DNA of 64,000 nt from the NCBI GenBank assembly GCA_031460175.1, contig JAVKGW010000008.1, positions 52,541 through 116,540 on the forward strand, given 5' to 3'. The DNA comes from Armatimonadota bacterium (GTDB taxonomy: Bacteria > Sysuimicrobiota > Sysuimicrobiia > Sysuimicrobiales > Sysuimicrobiaceae). Positions 46,946-56,901 of the stretch are shown in pieces. The position numbers and the translations under genes were made by a program. Below the pieces are notes generated by a model, which saw only the letters and a list, made by a program, of their open reading frames with translations, was not told where the DNA came from and did not search any database. Each line of letters opens with the position of its first letter. Position 1 is the first letter of the stretch.

Positions 46946-47536
46946 ATGGCGGAGCTGGAGAAGAAGGCGGGAGAGCGGGAACGGCCGGGGGAGGGAGCAC
47001 CCCCCAAGGACCCGCGGCGGCGCTGGTACGTGATCCACACGTACTCCGGGTACGAGAACAAGGTGAAGGCGAACCTGGAGCGCCGGATCGCCTCCATGAA
47101 CGTGCAGGACAAGATCTTCCAGGTGATCGTTCCCACCACGGAGGAGATCGAGATCAAAGAAGGCAAGCGGCGGATCGCCCAGCGGCGCATCTACCCGGGA
47201 TACGTCCTGGTGGAGATGATCATGGACGACGACTCCTGGTACGTGGTCCGAAACACCCCCGGGGTCACGGGGTTCGTGGGCGCCGGGGCGCGCCCGGTGC
47301 CCCTCGACGAGGAGGAGGTGGAGACCATCCTCGGGCAGATGCGGGGAGAGGCTCCGCGCCTGCGGATCACCTACCAGAAGGGGGACACGGTGCGCATCAC
47401 CTCCGGGCCCTTCCAGGAGTTCACCGGCGTCGTAGAGGAGATCCTCCCCGAACGGGAGAAGGTCCGGGTGCGGGTCTCCATCTTCGGCCGGGAAACCCCC
47501 GTGGAGCTGGATTTCACTCAGGTGGAGAAGGTGTAA
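46946..47536 (+). CDS. nusG: Transcription termination/antitermination factor NusG
   Basis: It binds RNA polymerase across the cleft and links it to Rho or S10. It is 196 aa with a 25-residue charged N-terminal extension. The NGN domain reads [40 protein letters not shown] and [11 protein letters not shown]. The C-terminal KOW domain has [20 protein letters not shown]. The start is ATG 46946, after AAGGAAA, 21 bp after secE. Confidence 0.96.
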   Translation: MAELEKKAGERERPGEGAPPKDPRRRWYVIHTYSGYENKVKANLERRIASMNVQDKIFQVIVPTTEEIEIKEGKRRIAQRRIYPGYVLVEMIMDDDSWYVVRNTPGVTGFVGAGARPVPLDEEEVETILGQMRGEAPRLRITYQKGDTVRITSGPFQEFTGVVEEILPEREKVRVRVSIFGRETPVELDFTQVEKV

Positions 47537-47539
47537 GCC

Positions 47540-47965
47540 ATGGCGAAGAAGGTGGTCGCGGTGGTGAAGCTGCAGCTGCCCGCGGGGAAGGCCACCCCGG
47601 CCCCGCCCGTGGGCACGGCCCTGGGTCCGCACGGCATCAACATCATGGAGTTCTGTCGGGCCTACAACGAACGGACGGCCCACCAAGCAGGCCTCATCGT
47701 GCCCGTGGAGATCACCATCTACGCGGACCGGTCCTTCACCTTCGTCACCAAGACCCCCCCGGCCTCCGTGCTCCTCAAGAAAGCCGCGGGGATCGAGGTG
47801 GGCTCCCCGGAGCCCAACAAGAAAAAGGTGGGGCGGGTGACCCGCCAGCAGGTGGAGGAGATCGCCCGACTCAAGATGCCCGACCTCAACGCGCGATCCC
47901 TGGAGGCGGCGGTGCGGATGATCGAGGGAACGGCCCGGAGCATGGGCATTGAGATCGTGGACTAG
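47540..47965 (+). CDS. rplK: 50S ribosomal protein L11
   Basis: 141 aa, the exact family length. It has [38 protein letters not shown] and the thiostrepton-site-binding Pro-rich N-terminus. The C-terminal rRNA-binding domain includes [20 protein letters not shown] and [14 protein letters not shown]. It starts 3 nt after the nusG stop. L11 with L10/L12 forms the GTPase-associated centre, whose other genes follow here. Confidence 0.98.
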   Translation: MAKKVVAVVKLQLPAGKATPAPPVGTALGPHGINIMEFCRAYNERTAHQAGLIVPVEITIYADRSFTFVTKTPPASVLLKKAAGIEVGSPEPNKKKVGRVTRQQVEEIARLKMPDLNARSLEAAVRMIEGTARSMGIEIVD

Positions 47966-47976
47966 GAGGACACGCC

Positions 47977-48693
47977 ATGGCCAAGCGCAGCAAGCGGTAC
48001 CTGGAGGCGGCGAAGCAGATCGACCGCACACGTCTGTACGACCCCCGGGAGGCCGTGCGCCTGGTGAAGGCCACCGCAAACGCGAAGTTCGACGAGACGG
48101 TGGAGGCCGCCATCCGGCTCGGAGTGGACCCCAAACACGCGGATCAGCAGGTGCGGGGGACCGTGGTCCTGCCCCACGGCACGGGCAGACCCGTGCGGGT
48201 TCTGGTCTTCGCCAAGGGCGATAAGGCCAAGGAGGCGGAGGCGGCAGGGGCCGACTTCGTCGGGGCTGAAGAGCTCATCGCCAAGATCCAGGAGGGATGG
48301 TTGGACTTCGACGTGGCCGTGGCCACCCCGGACATGATGCCCCTGGTCGGCCGGCTGGGGCGCATCCTGGGCCCCCGGGGGCTCATGCCCAACCCCAAGG
48401 CTGGGACCGTCACCTTCGACGTGGGCAAGGCGGTCCGGGAGCTGAAGGGGGGCCGGATCGAGTTCCGGGTGGACAAGGCCGGGATCATCCATGCCCCGTT
48501 GGGGAAGGCCTCCTTCTCCGAGGAGGCCCTGCTGGACAACTTCCTCGCCCTCCTGGACGCGGTGATCCGGGCCCGTCCCGCGGCCGTGAAGGGAGCGTAC
48601 GTGCGCAGCGTCGCCCTCTCCTCCACCATGGGGCCTTCCGTGAAGGTCGACCCCGCTAAAGCCCAGGCGGCCCTAGGGGGTCGGGCCGCCTAG
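47977..48693 (+). CDS. rplA: 50S ribosomal protein L1
   Basis: 238 aa, normal length. It includes [60 protein letters not shown] and [20 protein letters not shown], all hallmarks of the L1 stalk protein. In many bacteria L1 represses its own operon by binding the mRNA leader; no obvious mimic was identified here. AGGAGG precedes ATG 47977. Confidence 0.98.
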   Translation: MAKRSKRYLEAAKQIDRTRLYDPREAVRLVKATANAKFDETVEAAIRLGVDPKHADQQVRGTVVLPHGTGRPVRVLVFAKGDKAKEAEAAGADFVGAEELIAKIQEGWLDFDVAVATPDMMPLVGRLGRILGPRGLMPNPKAGTVTFDVGKAVRELKGGRIEFRVDKAGIIHAPLGKASFSEEALLDNFLALLDAVIRARPAAVKGAYVRSVALSSTMGPSVKVDPAKAQAALGGRAA

Positions 48694-48700
48694 CTGCGCG

Positions 48701-48729
48701 TTGACGCGCTCCGCTCGGCCTGCTAGGAT
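48701..48729 (+). promoter_or_regulatory. Sigma-70 promoter of rplJ-rplL
   Basis: TTGACG (48701-48706), 17-bp spacer, TAGGAT (48724-48729). It lies immediately after the rplA stop. Confidence 0.65.
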
Positions 48730-48734
48730 CGTCC

Positions 48735-48812
48735 CGGTGTCAGAGGATCCGTAGACCGCAGGTCCCGAGGGGGTAAAGCGGAACGCGCCTGCCGAGGATC
48801 CGGAACGGAAGA
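48735..48812 (+). ncRNA. Ribosomal protein L10 leader (rplJ leader)
   Basis: The 5' UTR holds the conserved L10(L12)4-binding motif: GTAGACCGCAGGT and, about 40 nt later, CCTGCCGAGG pair to close the K-turn-containing stem, with flanking GGATCC segments that pair outside. This matches the known L10 leader of Firmicutes and related phyla. It allows L10-L12 to repress its own operon. Confidence 0.8.
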
Positions 48813-48814
48813 GG

Positions 48815-48844
48815 AGGGCGTTCCGTCTCCGGAGCGCCCTTTTC
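48815..48844 (+). terminator. Attenuator terminator between the L10 leader and rplJ
   Basis: An 11-bp stem (48815-48825 with 48830-48840, loop TCTC) is followed by TTTTC, 15 bp before the rplJ ATG. It implies transcription attenuation controlled by the adjacent L10 leader. Confidence 0.75.
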
Positions 48845-48859
48845 GTTCACGGAGGAGCC

Positions 48860-49384
48860 ATGCCGAAGCCCGAGAAGATCCAGGCGGTCCAGGAGCTCCG
48901 GGACCGGCTGCGGCGGGTCCGGGGGCTCGTGCTCACGGACTTCCGCGGCCTTTCGGTGCCGGAGCTGGAAAGGCTACGGGAGGAACTCCGCAAAAACGGG
49001 GTGGAACTCCGGGTGGTGAAGAACACCCTCTTCGGCCTCGCGGCCCAGGAGGCGGGTCTTCCGGGGCTGGAGGCCTTCTTGGAAGGCCCTACCGCAGTGG
49101 CCTTCGCTTACGACGACCCCACGGTCCCGGCCCGAACCGTGATGGAGTTCATCCGGCAGTACCGGAAGTTGGAAGTGAAGGGGGGGCTCGTGGAGGGGCG
49201 GGTCGTGGATGCCGCCGGGGTGCGGGCCCTGGCGGAACTCCCCAGTCGGGCGGAACTCCTCGCCCGGGTGGCTGGGGGAATCCAGGCCCCGCTCGGCGGC
49301 CTCGTACGTGTGCTCACCGGGCTCCAACGGAACTTGGTCTACGTCCTGGACCAGATCCGGGAGAAACGGGAATCCCAGGCATAA
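48860..49384 (+). CDS. rplJ: 50S ribosomal protein L10
   Basis: 174 aa. The N-terminal rRNA-binding domain includes [55 protein letters not shown] and EGPTAVAF. The C-terminal helix ([20 protein letters not shown]) carries L12 dimers. ATG 48860 follows ACGGAGGAGCC. It is autoregulated through the upstream leader. Confidence 0.97.
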   Translation: MPKPEKIQAVQELRDRLRRVRGLVLTDFRGLSVPELERLREELRKNGVELRVVKNTLFGLAAQEAGLPGLEAFLEGPTAVAFAYDDPTVPARTVMEFIRQYRKLEVKGGLVEGRVVDAAGVRALAELPSRAELLARVAGGIQAPLGGLVRVLTGLQRNLVYVLDQIREKRESQA

Positions 49385-49407
49385 GCCCACTGGAGGGAGG
49401 GAGGAAG

Positions 49408-49791
49408 ATGTCCAGCAGGACCCAGGAGATCGTGGAGGCCATCAGCAACCTCACCGTGCTGGAGCTGGCGGAGCTCGTGAAAGCCCTGGAGGAGAGGTTC
49501 GGGGTAACCGCCGCGGCCCCCGTGGCCGTGGCCGCCCCGGCCACCCCCGCCCCTGCCCAGGCGCCCGCGGTGGAGGAGCAGACGGAGTTCGACGTCATCC
49601 TGAAGTCCCCCGGGGCCAACAAGATCCAGGTGATCAAGGTGGTGCGGGAGCTCACGGGCCTCGGCCTGAAGGAGGCCAAGGACCTGGTAGATGGGGCCCC
49701 CAAGCCGGTGAAGGAGAAGGTCTCCAAGCAGGAGGCGGAGGCCATCAAGGCGAAGTTGGTAGAGGTGGGGGCGGAGGTCGAAGTCAAGTAG
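49408..49791 (+). CDS. rplL: 50S ribosomal protein L7/L12
   Basis: 127 aa. The N-terminal dimerisation helix pair is [20 protein letters not shown], followed by an Ala/Pro-rich hinge and the C-terminal factor-binding domain with [20 protein letters not shown] and [30 protein letters not shown] precedes ATG 49408. Confidence 0.98.
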   Translation: MSSRTQEIVEAISNLTVLELAELVKALEERFGVTAAAPVAVAAPATPAPAQAPAVEEQTEFDVILKSPGANKIQVIKVVRELTGLGLKEAKDLVDGAPKPVKEKVSKQEAEAIKAKLVEVGAEVEVK

Positions 49792-49847
49792 ATGGGGCCT
49801 GAGGGCTCCTCACGGCCTGAGAGGGCACCCAAGGGGGGAGTGTCCCC

Positions 49848-49876
49848 TTGACGGGACGGTTGCCCTCTGGTACAGT
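49848..49876 (+). promoter_or_regulatory. Sigma-70 promoter of rpoBC
   Basis: TTGACG (49848-49853), 17-bp spacer, TACAGT (49871-49876) within an extended TCTGGTACAGT. A 7-bp hairpin CAAGGGG/CCCCTTG (49830-49836 with 49844-49850) overlaps the -35 and may attenuate rplL read-through. The remaining 5' UTR of about 130 nt has only small hairpins. Confidence 0.7.
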
Positions 49877-50015
49877 ATTCCCTGTCGTCTGAACTCGAAT
49901 CCGAGTCTTCCGGTGTCGGTCAGCACATTCCCGCGCATCTCCCCAAGGGGCAAGATCTGTTGGCGTGTCCGTGTGGACCGCCTGAACTAAGGGGGTGAAG
50001 GCTACGAAGGCCGCC

Positions 50016-53000
50016 ATGGAGCATCAAGCGATGAGTCCTGCCCGCTCGGAGGGAACCCTGCGGGCCCCCGACCTCGGCATCGGCCGCGTGGTGCGGCGGG
50101 GCCGGCGGGAACGCATCTCCTTTGGGAAGCTCCCGGAGATCCTGGAGCCTCCGGATCTCCTCGAGGTACAGCGGAAGTCCTTCCGGTGGTTCATCGAGGA
50201 GGGGATCCGCGAGGTCTTCCAGGAGATCTCCCCCATCTACGACTTCACCGGGAACTTCGAGCTGCATTTCGCCGTCCCCCCGGAGGAGAAGCGCCGCCGC
50301 AAGGTGGCGGAGGCCACAGACGTCTTCCGCTTCACGGAGGGGATCCTGGACTTCGGGGGGTACTACCTGGAGGCCCCGAAGTACTCCCCGGAGGAGGCCA
50401 GGGAGCGGGACGCCACCTACAGCGCGGCCCTGAAGGTGCGGGTCCGGCTGGTGGTCCGGGAAACGGGGGAGATCAAGGAACAGGATGTCTTCATGGGCGA
50501 TCTCCCCCTCATGACCGCCAACGGCACCTTCATCATCAACGGGGCCGAGCGGGTGGTGGTGAGCCAGCTGGTCCGCTCCGCGGGCGTCTACTATGACTAC
50601 ATCACGGACAGCAGCGGCCGGCAACTGCCCGCCGCCACCGTGATCCCCCAGCGGGGGGCCTGGCTGGAGTTCGAGATCGACGCCTCCGGGGGCGTGTACG
50701 TCCGCATTGACCGGTCCCGGAAGATCCCTGCCACCGTGCTCCTCCGGGCGGTGGGCTACGAGTCCGACGAGGTGATCCGGCGGCTGTACGACGAGGATCG
50801 GGTCATCCTCACCACCCTGGAGAAGGATCCCACCCGGGATCGGACCAGTGCCCTCATCGAGATCTACAAACGGCAGCGACCCGGGGACCCCCCCACCGTG
50901 GAATCCGCTACCGCCCTGCTCCAGCAGCTGTTCTTCGAGCCCCGGCGGTATGACCTGGGCAAGGTGGGCCGGTACAAGCTCAACAAGAAACTGGGCCTCA
51001 ACCTCCCCCTGGACGTCCGGGTGCTCACCCCCGAGGACATCGTCCGGGTCATCCGGTACCTCATTGAGCTCTACAACGGCCGGGGCGAGCCGGACGACAT
51101 CGACCACCTCGGGAACCGCCGGGTGCGGGCGGTGGGGGAGCTGTTGCAGAACCAGTTCCGGATCGGGATGCTCCGCATGGAGCGGGTGATCCGGGAGCGG
51201 ATGACCATCCAGGAGATGGATCAGGTCACCCCTCAAGCCCTCATCAACATCCGGCCGGTGACCGCGGCCATCAAGGAGTTCTTCGGCAGTAGCCAGCTGT
51301 CCCAGTTCATGGACCAGACGAACCCCCTCTCGGAGCTGCGGCACAAGCGGCGGCTCTCGGCCCTGGGCCCCGGCGGGCTCAGCCGGGAGCGGGCGGGGTT
51401 CGAGGTGCGGGACGTGCACCCCTCCCACTACGGCCGGGTCTGCCCCATCGAGACTCCGGAGGGGCCCAACATCGGCCTCATCTCCTCCCTGGCCACATAC
51501 GCGCGGGTGAACGACCTGGGCTTCATCGAGACCCCCTATCGCCGGGTGAAGGAAGGACGGGTGACGGACGAGATCGTCTACCTCACCGCGGACGAGGAGG
51601 AGAAGTACACCATCGCCCAGGCCAACGCGGCCATGGACGAGAACGGGATGCTGCCGGAGCGTGTGGTGGCCCGGCAGGCGAAGGGGCACCCCGTGGTGGT
51701 ACGGCGGGAGGAGGTGGACTTCATCGACGTCTCCCCCAAGCAGATGGTCTCCGTGACCACCTCCCTCATCCCCTTCCTGGAGCACGACGACGGCACCCGG
51801 GCCCTCATGGGGTCCAACATGCAGACCCAGGCGGTTCCCCTCATCCGGGCGGAGGCCCCCTTCGTGGGGACGGGCATGGAATACCGGGCGGCCCTGGACT
51901 CCGGAGCCCTGGTGGTGGCCGAGGAGGACGGGGTGGTGGAGTCCGTGAGCGCGGACGAGATCGTGGTCCGCGGACAGCACCGCAGGGTCTACAAACTCAC
52001 CAAGTTCCGGCGCAGCAACCAGGGCACTTGCATCAACCAGCGGCCCGTGGTCCGCTCCGGGCAGTCGGTGCGGGCGGGCGAGATCCTCGCGGACGGGCCG
52101 GCCACGGACCAAGGGGAGCTGGCGCTCGGGCACAACGTGCTGGTGGCCTTCATGCCCTGGGAAGGGTACAACTACGAGGACGCCATCGTCATCAGCGAGC
52201 GGCTCCTCAAGAAGGACTACTTCACCAGCATCCACATCGAGGAGTACGAGGTGGAGGCCCGGGACACGAAGCTGGGTCCGGAGGAGATCACCCGGGACAT
52301 CCCCAACGTGAGCGAGGATGCCCTGCGGGACCTGGATGAGCGGGGAATCGTGCGCATCGGCGCGGAGGTGCGAGCCGGGGACATCCTGGTGGGCAAGGTG
52401 ACGCCGAAGGGCGAGACGGAGCTCACCGCGGAGGAGCGGCTGCTGCGGGCCATCTTCGGGGAGAAGGCCCGGGAGGTACGCGATACCTCCCTTCGGGTGC
52501 CCCACGGCGAGAAGGGCAAGGTGGTGGGTGTGAAGGTGTTCAGCCGGGAGGCGGGAGACGAACTCCCGCCCGGCGTGAACCAGATGGTGCGGGTGTACGT
52601 GGCTCAGAAGCGGAAGATCACCGTGGGCGACAAGATGGCGGGCCGACACGGCAACAAGGGGGTCGTGGCCAAGATCGCGCCCGAGGAGGACATGCCTTAC
52701 CTCCCGGACGGCACCCCTGTGGACATCGTGCTCAACCCCCTGGGGGTCCCCAGTCGCATGAACGTGGGGCAGGTTCTGGAGACCACCCTGGGGTGGGTTT
52801 GCAAGGAGCTGGGGTTTTACGCGGAGGTTCCCGTCTTCGACGGCGCCCGGGAGCCCGAAATTGAGCAGCTCCTGGAGCGGGCAGGCCTGCCACGCACGGG
52901 GAAGCTCCTGCTCTACGACGGCCGCACGGGGCTCCCCTTCGACCACCCCTGCCCCGTGGGATGGATCTACATGATGAAGCTCTTGCACCTGGTGGAGGAC

Positions 53001-53414
53001 AAGATCCACGCGCGCAGCACCGGGCCCTACAGCCTCATCACCCAGCAGCCCCTCGGAGGCAAGGCCCAGTTCGGCGGCCAGCGGTTCGGGGAGATGGAGG
53101 TGTGGGCCCTGGAGGCGTACGGGGCTGCCAGCACCCTGCAGGAGCTGCTGACGGTGAAGAGCGACGACGTCACGGGACGCGTGAAGACCTACGAGGCCAT
53201 CGTGAAGGGCGAGAACATCCAGGAACCCGGGGTACCGGAGTCCTTCAAGGTCCTGGTGAAGGAGCTCCAGGCCCTGTGCCTGGACGTCCGAGTCCTGAGC
53301 GCGGACCGGCGGGAGATCGACCTCCGGGAGATGGAAGAGGAAGTGGTGGACACCGCCCGGTCCCTGGGCATCAACCTGGAGGGCGAGGAGGCCCTCATGG
53401 AGGAGCCCATCTGA
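50016..53414 (+). CDS. rpoB: DNA-directed RNA polymerase subunit beta
   Basis: Catalytic-core subunit, 1132 aa from ATG 50016. This start is favoured over GTG 49995 and ATG 50031 because GAAGG lies five bases upstream, but the choice is open. The rifampicin-binding cluster reads [20 protein letters not shown] then [20 protein letters not shown], with no known resistance substitution and a Thermus-like QTN. The catalytic region has [18 protein letters not shown], the Lys pair [18 protein letters not shown] and [16 protein letters not shown]. It is compact, without the large lineage insertions of proteobacterial beta. It has its own promoter. Confidence 0.97.
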   Translation: MEHQAMSPARSEGTLRAPDLGIGRVVRRGRRERISFGKLPEILEPPDLLEVQRKSFRWFIEEGIREVFQEISPIYDFTGNFELHFAVPPEEKRRRKVAEATDVFRFTEGILDFGGYYLEAPKYSPEEARERDATYSAALKVRVRLVVRETGEIKEQDVFMGDLPLMTANGTFIINGAERVVVSQLVRSAGVYYDYITDSSGRQLPAATVIPQRGAWLEFEIDASGGVYVRIDRSRKIPATVLLRAVGYESDEVIRRLYDEDRVILTTLEKDPTRDRTSALIEIYKRQRPGDPPTVESATALLQQLFFEPRRYDLGKVGRYKLNKKLGLNLPLDVRVLTPEDIVRVIRYLIELYNGRGEPDDIDHLGNRRVRAVGELLQNQFRIGMLRMERVIRERMTIQEMDQVTPQALINIRPVTAAIKEFFGSSQLSQFMDQTNPLSELRHKRRLSALGPGGLSRERAGFEVRDVHPSHYGRVCPIETPEGPNIGLISSLATYARVNDLGFIETPYRRVKEGRVTDEIVYLTADEEEKYTIAQANAAMDENGMLPERVVARQAKGHPVVVRREEVDFIDVSPKQMVSVTTSLIPFLEHDDGTRALMGSNMQTQAVPLIRAEAPFVGTGMEYRAALDSGALVVAEEDGVVESVSADEIVVRGQHRRVYKLTKFRRSNQGTCINQRPVVRSGQSVRAGEILADGPATDQGELALGHNVLVAFMPWEGYNYEDAIVISERLLKKDYFTSIHIEEYEVEARDTKLGPEEITRDIPNVSEDALRDLDERGIVRIGAEVRAGDILVGKVTPKGETELTAEERLLRAIFGEKAREVRDTSLRVPHGEKGKVVGVKVFSREAGDELPPGVNQMVRVYVAQKRKITVGDKMAGRHGNKGVVAKIAPEEDMPYLPDGTPVDIVLNPLGVPSRMNVGQVLETTLGWVCKELGFYAEVPVFDGAREPEIEQLLERAGLPRTGKLLLYDGRTGLPFDHPCPVGWIYMMKLLHLVEDKIHARSTGPYSLITQQPLGGKAQFGGQRFGEMEVWALEAYGAASTLQELLTVKSDDVTGRVKTYEAIVKGENIQEPGVPESFKVLVKELQALCLDVRVLSADRREIDLREMEEEVVDTARSLGINLEGEEALMEEPI

Positions 53415-53426
53415 GGAGGAGAGAGG

Positions 53427-56400
53427 ATGCAGGACGTAAACGCCTTTGACGCCATCCAGATCCGGCTGGCCTCCCCCGAGCAGATCCGCATGTGGTCCCG
53501 GGGGGAGGTGAAGAAGCCGGAGACCATCAACTATCGGACCCTCAAGCCCGAGCGGGACGGCCTGTTCTGCGAGCGCATCTTCGGCCCCGTGCGGGACTGG
53601 GAGTGCCACTGCGGGAAGTACAAGCGGATCCGGTACAAGGGCATCATCTGCGACCGGTGCGGGGTGGAGGTCACCCGCTCGAAGGTCCGGCGGGAGCGCA
53701 TGGGCCACATCGAACTGGCCGCCCCTGTGGTCCACATCTGGTACCTGAAGGGGGTCCCCAGTCGTTTGGGGCTCCTGCTGGACATCTCCCCCCGGGCCCT
53801 GGAGCGGGTGGTGTACTTCGCCGCCTACATCGTGATCGACCCAGGGAGCGTGAAGGAGCTACAGCCCAAGCAGCTCCTCACGGAGAACGAGTACCGGGAT
53901 CTGCGGGAGAAGTACGGGAACGCCTTCCGGGCCGGCATGGGGGCCGAGGCCATCAAGGAACTGTTGCTCCAGCTCGATCTGGACGCGGAGGCCAAGCAGC
54001 TGCGGGAGGATCTGAAGACGGCTCAGGGCCAGCGACGCATCAAGATCCTCAAGCGGCTGGAGGTCATCGAGGCCTTCCGGAAGAGCGGGAACCGACCGGA
54101 GTGGATGGTCCTGGAGGTCCTTCCCGTGATCCCGCCGGACCTTCGACCCATGGTGCAGCTCGACGGCGGTCGGTTCGCCACCAGCGACCTCAACGATCTC
54201 TATCGCCGGGTCATCAACCGCAACAACCGTCTTAAGCGCCTGCTGGACCTGGGGGCCCCCGAGATCATTGTGCGCAACGAGAAGCGCATGCTGCAGGAAG
54301 CGGTGGACGCCCTCATCGACAACGGCCGGCGGGGGCGCCCGGTGACGGGCCCCAACAACCGGCCCCTGAAGTCGTTGAGCGACCTATTGAAGGGCAAGCA
54401 GGGGCGGTTCCGCCAGAACCTGCTCGGCAAGCGCGTGGACTACTCCGGCCGTTCCGTCATCGTGGTGGGCCCCAAGCTCAAGCTCCATCAGTGCGGGCTC
54501 CCCAAGGAGATGGCCCTGGAGCTGTTTAAGCCCTTCGTGATGAAGAAGCTGGTGGAGCGCAACCTGGCACAGAACATCAAGAACGCCAAGCGTATGGTGG
54601 AGCGCCAGCGCCCCGAGGTGTGGGACGTGCTGGAGGACGTGGTGCGGGAACACCCCGTGCTCCTCAACCGGGCGCCCACCCTCCACCGGCTGGGCATCCA
54701 GGCCTTCGAACCCGTGCTCATCGAGGGAAAGGCCATCCAGATCCACCCCCTCGTGTGCACCGCGTACAATGCGGACTTCGATGGAGATCAGATGGCGGTG
54801 CACGTCCCCCTGAGCGCCGCGGCCCAGGCGGAGGCACGGCTCCTGATGCTGGCCTCCTACAACATCCTCCTGCCCGCCTCCGGAAAGGCCGTGGCGAGCC
54901 CGCAGCGGGACATCGTCTTCGGATGCTACTACCTCACCCTGGAACGCCCGGGCGCGAAGGGGGAGGGCAAGATCTTCAGCACCCCCGCGGAGGTGCTCCT
55001 GGCCTACGAGCACGGGGTGGTGGATCTGCATGCGAAGATCAAGGTGCGGCTGGCGCCCGGCACGGAGCCCATCGAGACCACGGTGGGCCGGGTGATCTTC
55101 AACGAAGCCCTGCCCGAGGAGTTGCGGTTCGTGGACCAGGTGTGCGACCGGAAGGTCCTGAGCCAGATCGTCACGGATGCCTACTACCGGCTGGGCCCCA
55201 CGAAGACCGCCCAGCTGTTGGACGCCCTCAAGGACCTGGGGTTCCGCTACGCCACCCAGTCGGGAATGGGGATCGCCATGACGGACCTGGTGATCCCCCC
55301 CGAGAAGGAGCAGATCCTGGCGGACGCGGAGCAGAAGGTGGAGGTCATTAACCAGCAGTACCGCCGGGGGCTCATCACGGACGAGGAGCGGTACCTGCGC
55401 ACCATCGACGTGTGGAACGAGGCCACGGAGGCCATCACCAACGCCATGCTCAAGCACTTCGATCCCTTCAACCCCCTATACATGATGGCCCAGTCGGGGG
55501 CGCGGGGGAACATGCAGCAGATCCGGCAGCTGGCAGGCATGCGGGGGCTGTTCGCGGATCCCTCCGGCCGCATCATCGAGATCCCCATCAAGAGCAACTT
55601 CCGGGAGGGCCTGACGGTCCTGGAGTACTTCATCGGCATGCACGGCCAGCGCAAGGGGCTGGCGGACACCGCCATCCGGACCTCGGAATCCGGATACCTC
55701 ACCCGGAGGCTCGTGGACGTGGCCCAGGACGTGATGGTGCGGGAGGAAGACTGTGGCACGAACCGGTTCGTCTGGATGGAGCCGGCCCGTCAGGGCAACG
55801 AGATCGCGGTCCCCCTCCGGGACCGCATCGTGGGTCGGATCGCGGCCCGGGACGTCTACCCTCCCCAAGGCACCACCCCCCTCGTTCGGGCCGGGGAGGA
55901 GATCACGGAGGAGATCGCAGAGGCCATCGAGGAGGCAGGGATCGAGCGGGTCGCCGTGCGGAGCGTGCTCACCTGCGAGACCCGGTACGGGGTGTGCAGC
56001 AAGTGCTACGGCCGCAACCTGGCCACGGGGAAGCTGGTGGACGTGGGAGAGGCGGTGGGCGTGATCGCAGCCCAGTCCATCGGGGAGCCCGGGACCCAGC
56101 TCACCATGCGCACCTTCCACACGGGCGGCATTGCGGGGTTCGACATCACCCAGGGCCTCCCTCGGGTGGAGGAGCTGTTCGAGGCCCGCAAGCCCAAGGG
56201 GCAGGCCATCATGGCAGAGATCTCCGGCCGGGTCTCCGTTGTGGAGGAGAAGCGCACCCGGAAGGTGGTGATCCAGGGGAGGGAGGAGACCCGGGAGTAC
56301 GTGGTGCCCTTCGGTCAGCGCCTCCTGGTCTCCCAGGGGGATTGGGTGGAGGTGGGCCAGCGGCTCACGGAAGGCCCCCTCAACCCCCACGACATCCTCC

Positions 56401-56864
56401 GCATCCAGGGCGTGGAGGCGGTGCAGAAGTATCTGGTGGAGGAGATCCAGAGCGTGTACCGCTCCCAGGGCGTGGAGATCAACGACAAACACATCGAGAT
56501 CATCGTGCGCCAGATGCTGCGGCGGGTGAAGATCCGGGACGAAGGCGACACGGAGTTCCTCCCCGGGGAAATCGTGGACGTGTTCACCTTTCAGGAGGAG
56601 AACCGAAGGGTTCAGGCCCGAGGAGGGAAGCCCGCGGAGGCGGATCCCGTCCTCATGGGCATCACCAAAGCGGCTCTCGCCACGGAGTCGTGGCTGTCCG
56701 CGGCGAGCTTCCAGGAGACCACCCGGGTGCTCACGGACGCCGCGACGAAGGGCAAAGTGGATCCCCTGCTGGGCCTCAAGGAGAACGTGATCATCGGGAA
56801 GCTCATCCCGGCCGGGACCGGGATGCCGCGGTACCGACAGATGAAGGTGGTGGCGGAGCTGTAG
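53427..56864 (+). CDS. rpoC: DNA-directed RNA polymerase subunit beta'
   Basis: 1145 aa, a compact form lacking the large insertions of E. coli beta'. The N-terminal zinc ribbon is [20 protein letters not shown]. The active-site NADFDGD motif lies in [17 protein letters not shown]. The bridge helix and trigger loop region are present ([20 protein letters not shown], then [20 protein letters not shown]). The second zinc site is [15 protein letters not shown], and [16 protein letters not shown] precedes the C-terminal SBHM and clamp parts. It starts 12 bp after rpoB, with GAGGAGAGAGG as Shine-Dalgarno. Confidence 0.98.
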   Translation: MQDVNAFDAIQIRLASPEQIRMWSRGEVKKPETINYRTLKPERDGLFCERIFGPVRDWECHCGKYKRIRYKGIICDRCGVEVTRSKVRRERMGHIELAAPVVHIWYLKGVPSRLGLLLDISPRALERVVYFAAYIVIDPGSVKELQPKQLLTENEYRDLREKYGNAFRAGMGAEAIKELLLQLDLDAEAKQLREDLKTAQGQRRIKILKRLEVIEAFRKSGNRPEWMVLEVLPVIPPDLRPMVQLDGGRFATSDLNDLYRRVINRNNRLKRLLDLGAPEIIVRNEKRMLQEAVDALIDNGRRGRPVTGPNNRPLKSLSDLLKGKQGRFRQNLLGKRVDYSGRSVIVVGPKLKLHQCGLPKEMALELFKPFVMKKLVERNLAQNIKNAKRMVERQRPEVWDVLEDVVREHPVLLNRAPTLHRLGIQAFEPVLIEGKAIQIHPLVCTAYNADFDGDQMAVHVPLSAAAQAEARLLMLASYNILLPASGKAVASPQRDIVFGCYYLTLERPGAKGEGKIFSTPAEVLLAYEHGVVDLHAKIKVRLAPGTEPIETTVGRVIFNEALPEELRFVDQVCDRKVLSQIVTDAYYRLGPTKTAQLLDALKDLGFRYATQSGMGIAMTDLVIPPEKEQILADAEQKVEVINQQYRRGLITDEERYLRTIDVWNEATEAITNAMLKHFDPFNPLYMMAQSGARGNMQQIRQLAGMRGLFADPSGRIIEIPIKSNFREGLTVLEYFIGMHGQRKGLADTAIRTSESGYLTRRLVDVAQDVMVREEDCGTNRFVWMEPARQGNEIAVPLRDRIVGRIAARDVYPPQGTTPLVRAGEEITEEIAEAIEEAGIERVAVRSVLTCETRYGVCSKCYGRNLATGKLVDVGEAVGVIAAQSIGEPGTQLTMRTFHTGGIAGFDITQGLPRVEELFEARKPKGQAIMAEISGRVSVVEEKRTRKVVIQGREETREYVVPFGQRLLVSQGDWVEVGQRLTEGPLNPHDILRIQGVEAVQKYLVEEIQSVYRSQGVEINDKHIEIIVRQMLRRVKIRDEGDTEFLPGEIVDVFTFQEENRRVQARGGKPAEADPVLMGITKAALATESWLSAASFQETTRVLTDAATKGKVDPLLGLKENVIIGKLIPAGTGMPRYRQMKVVAEL

Positions 56865-56867
56865 GGG

Positions 56868-56900
56868 ACGGGGGCCCGGAGAACGCCCCCGGGCCTCCGT
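56868..56900. terminator. Hairpin between convergent rpoC and PEP-domain gene
   Basis: A 12-bp stem with one G-T pair (56868-56879 with 56889-56900, 9-nt loop) lies directly after the rpoC stop and just before the stop of the convergent gene. There is no clear T-run on either strand, so termination may be Rho-assisted. Confidence 0.45.
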
Positions 56901-56901
56901 C

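Noticed and set aside
49920..53735. 1271-codon open frame antisense to rpoB
   Set aside because: It mirrors rpoB on the other strand, is His/Leu-rich with no fold, and is typical of antisense frames in GC-rich genes.
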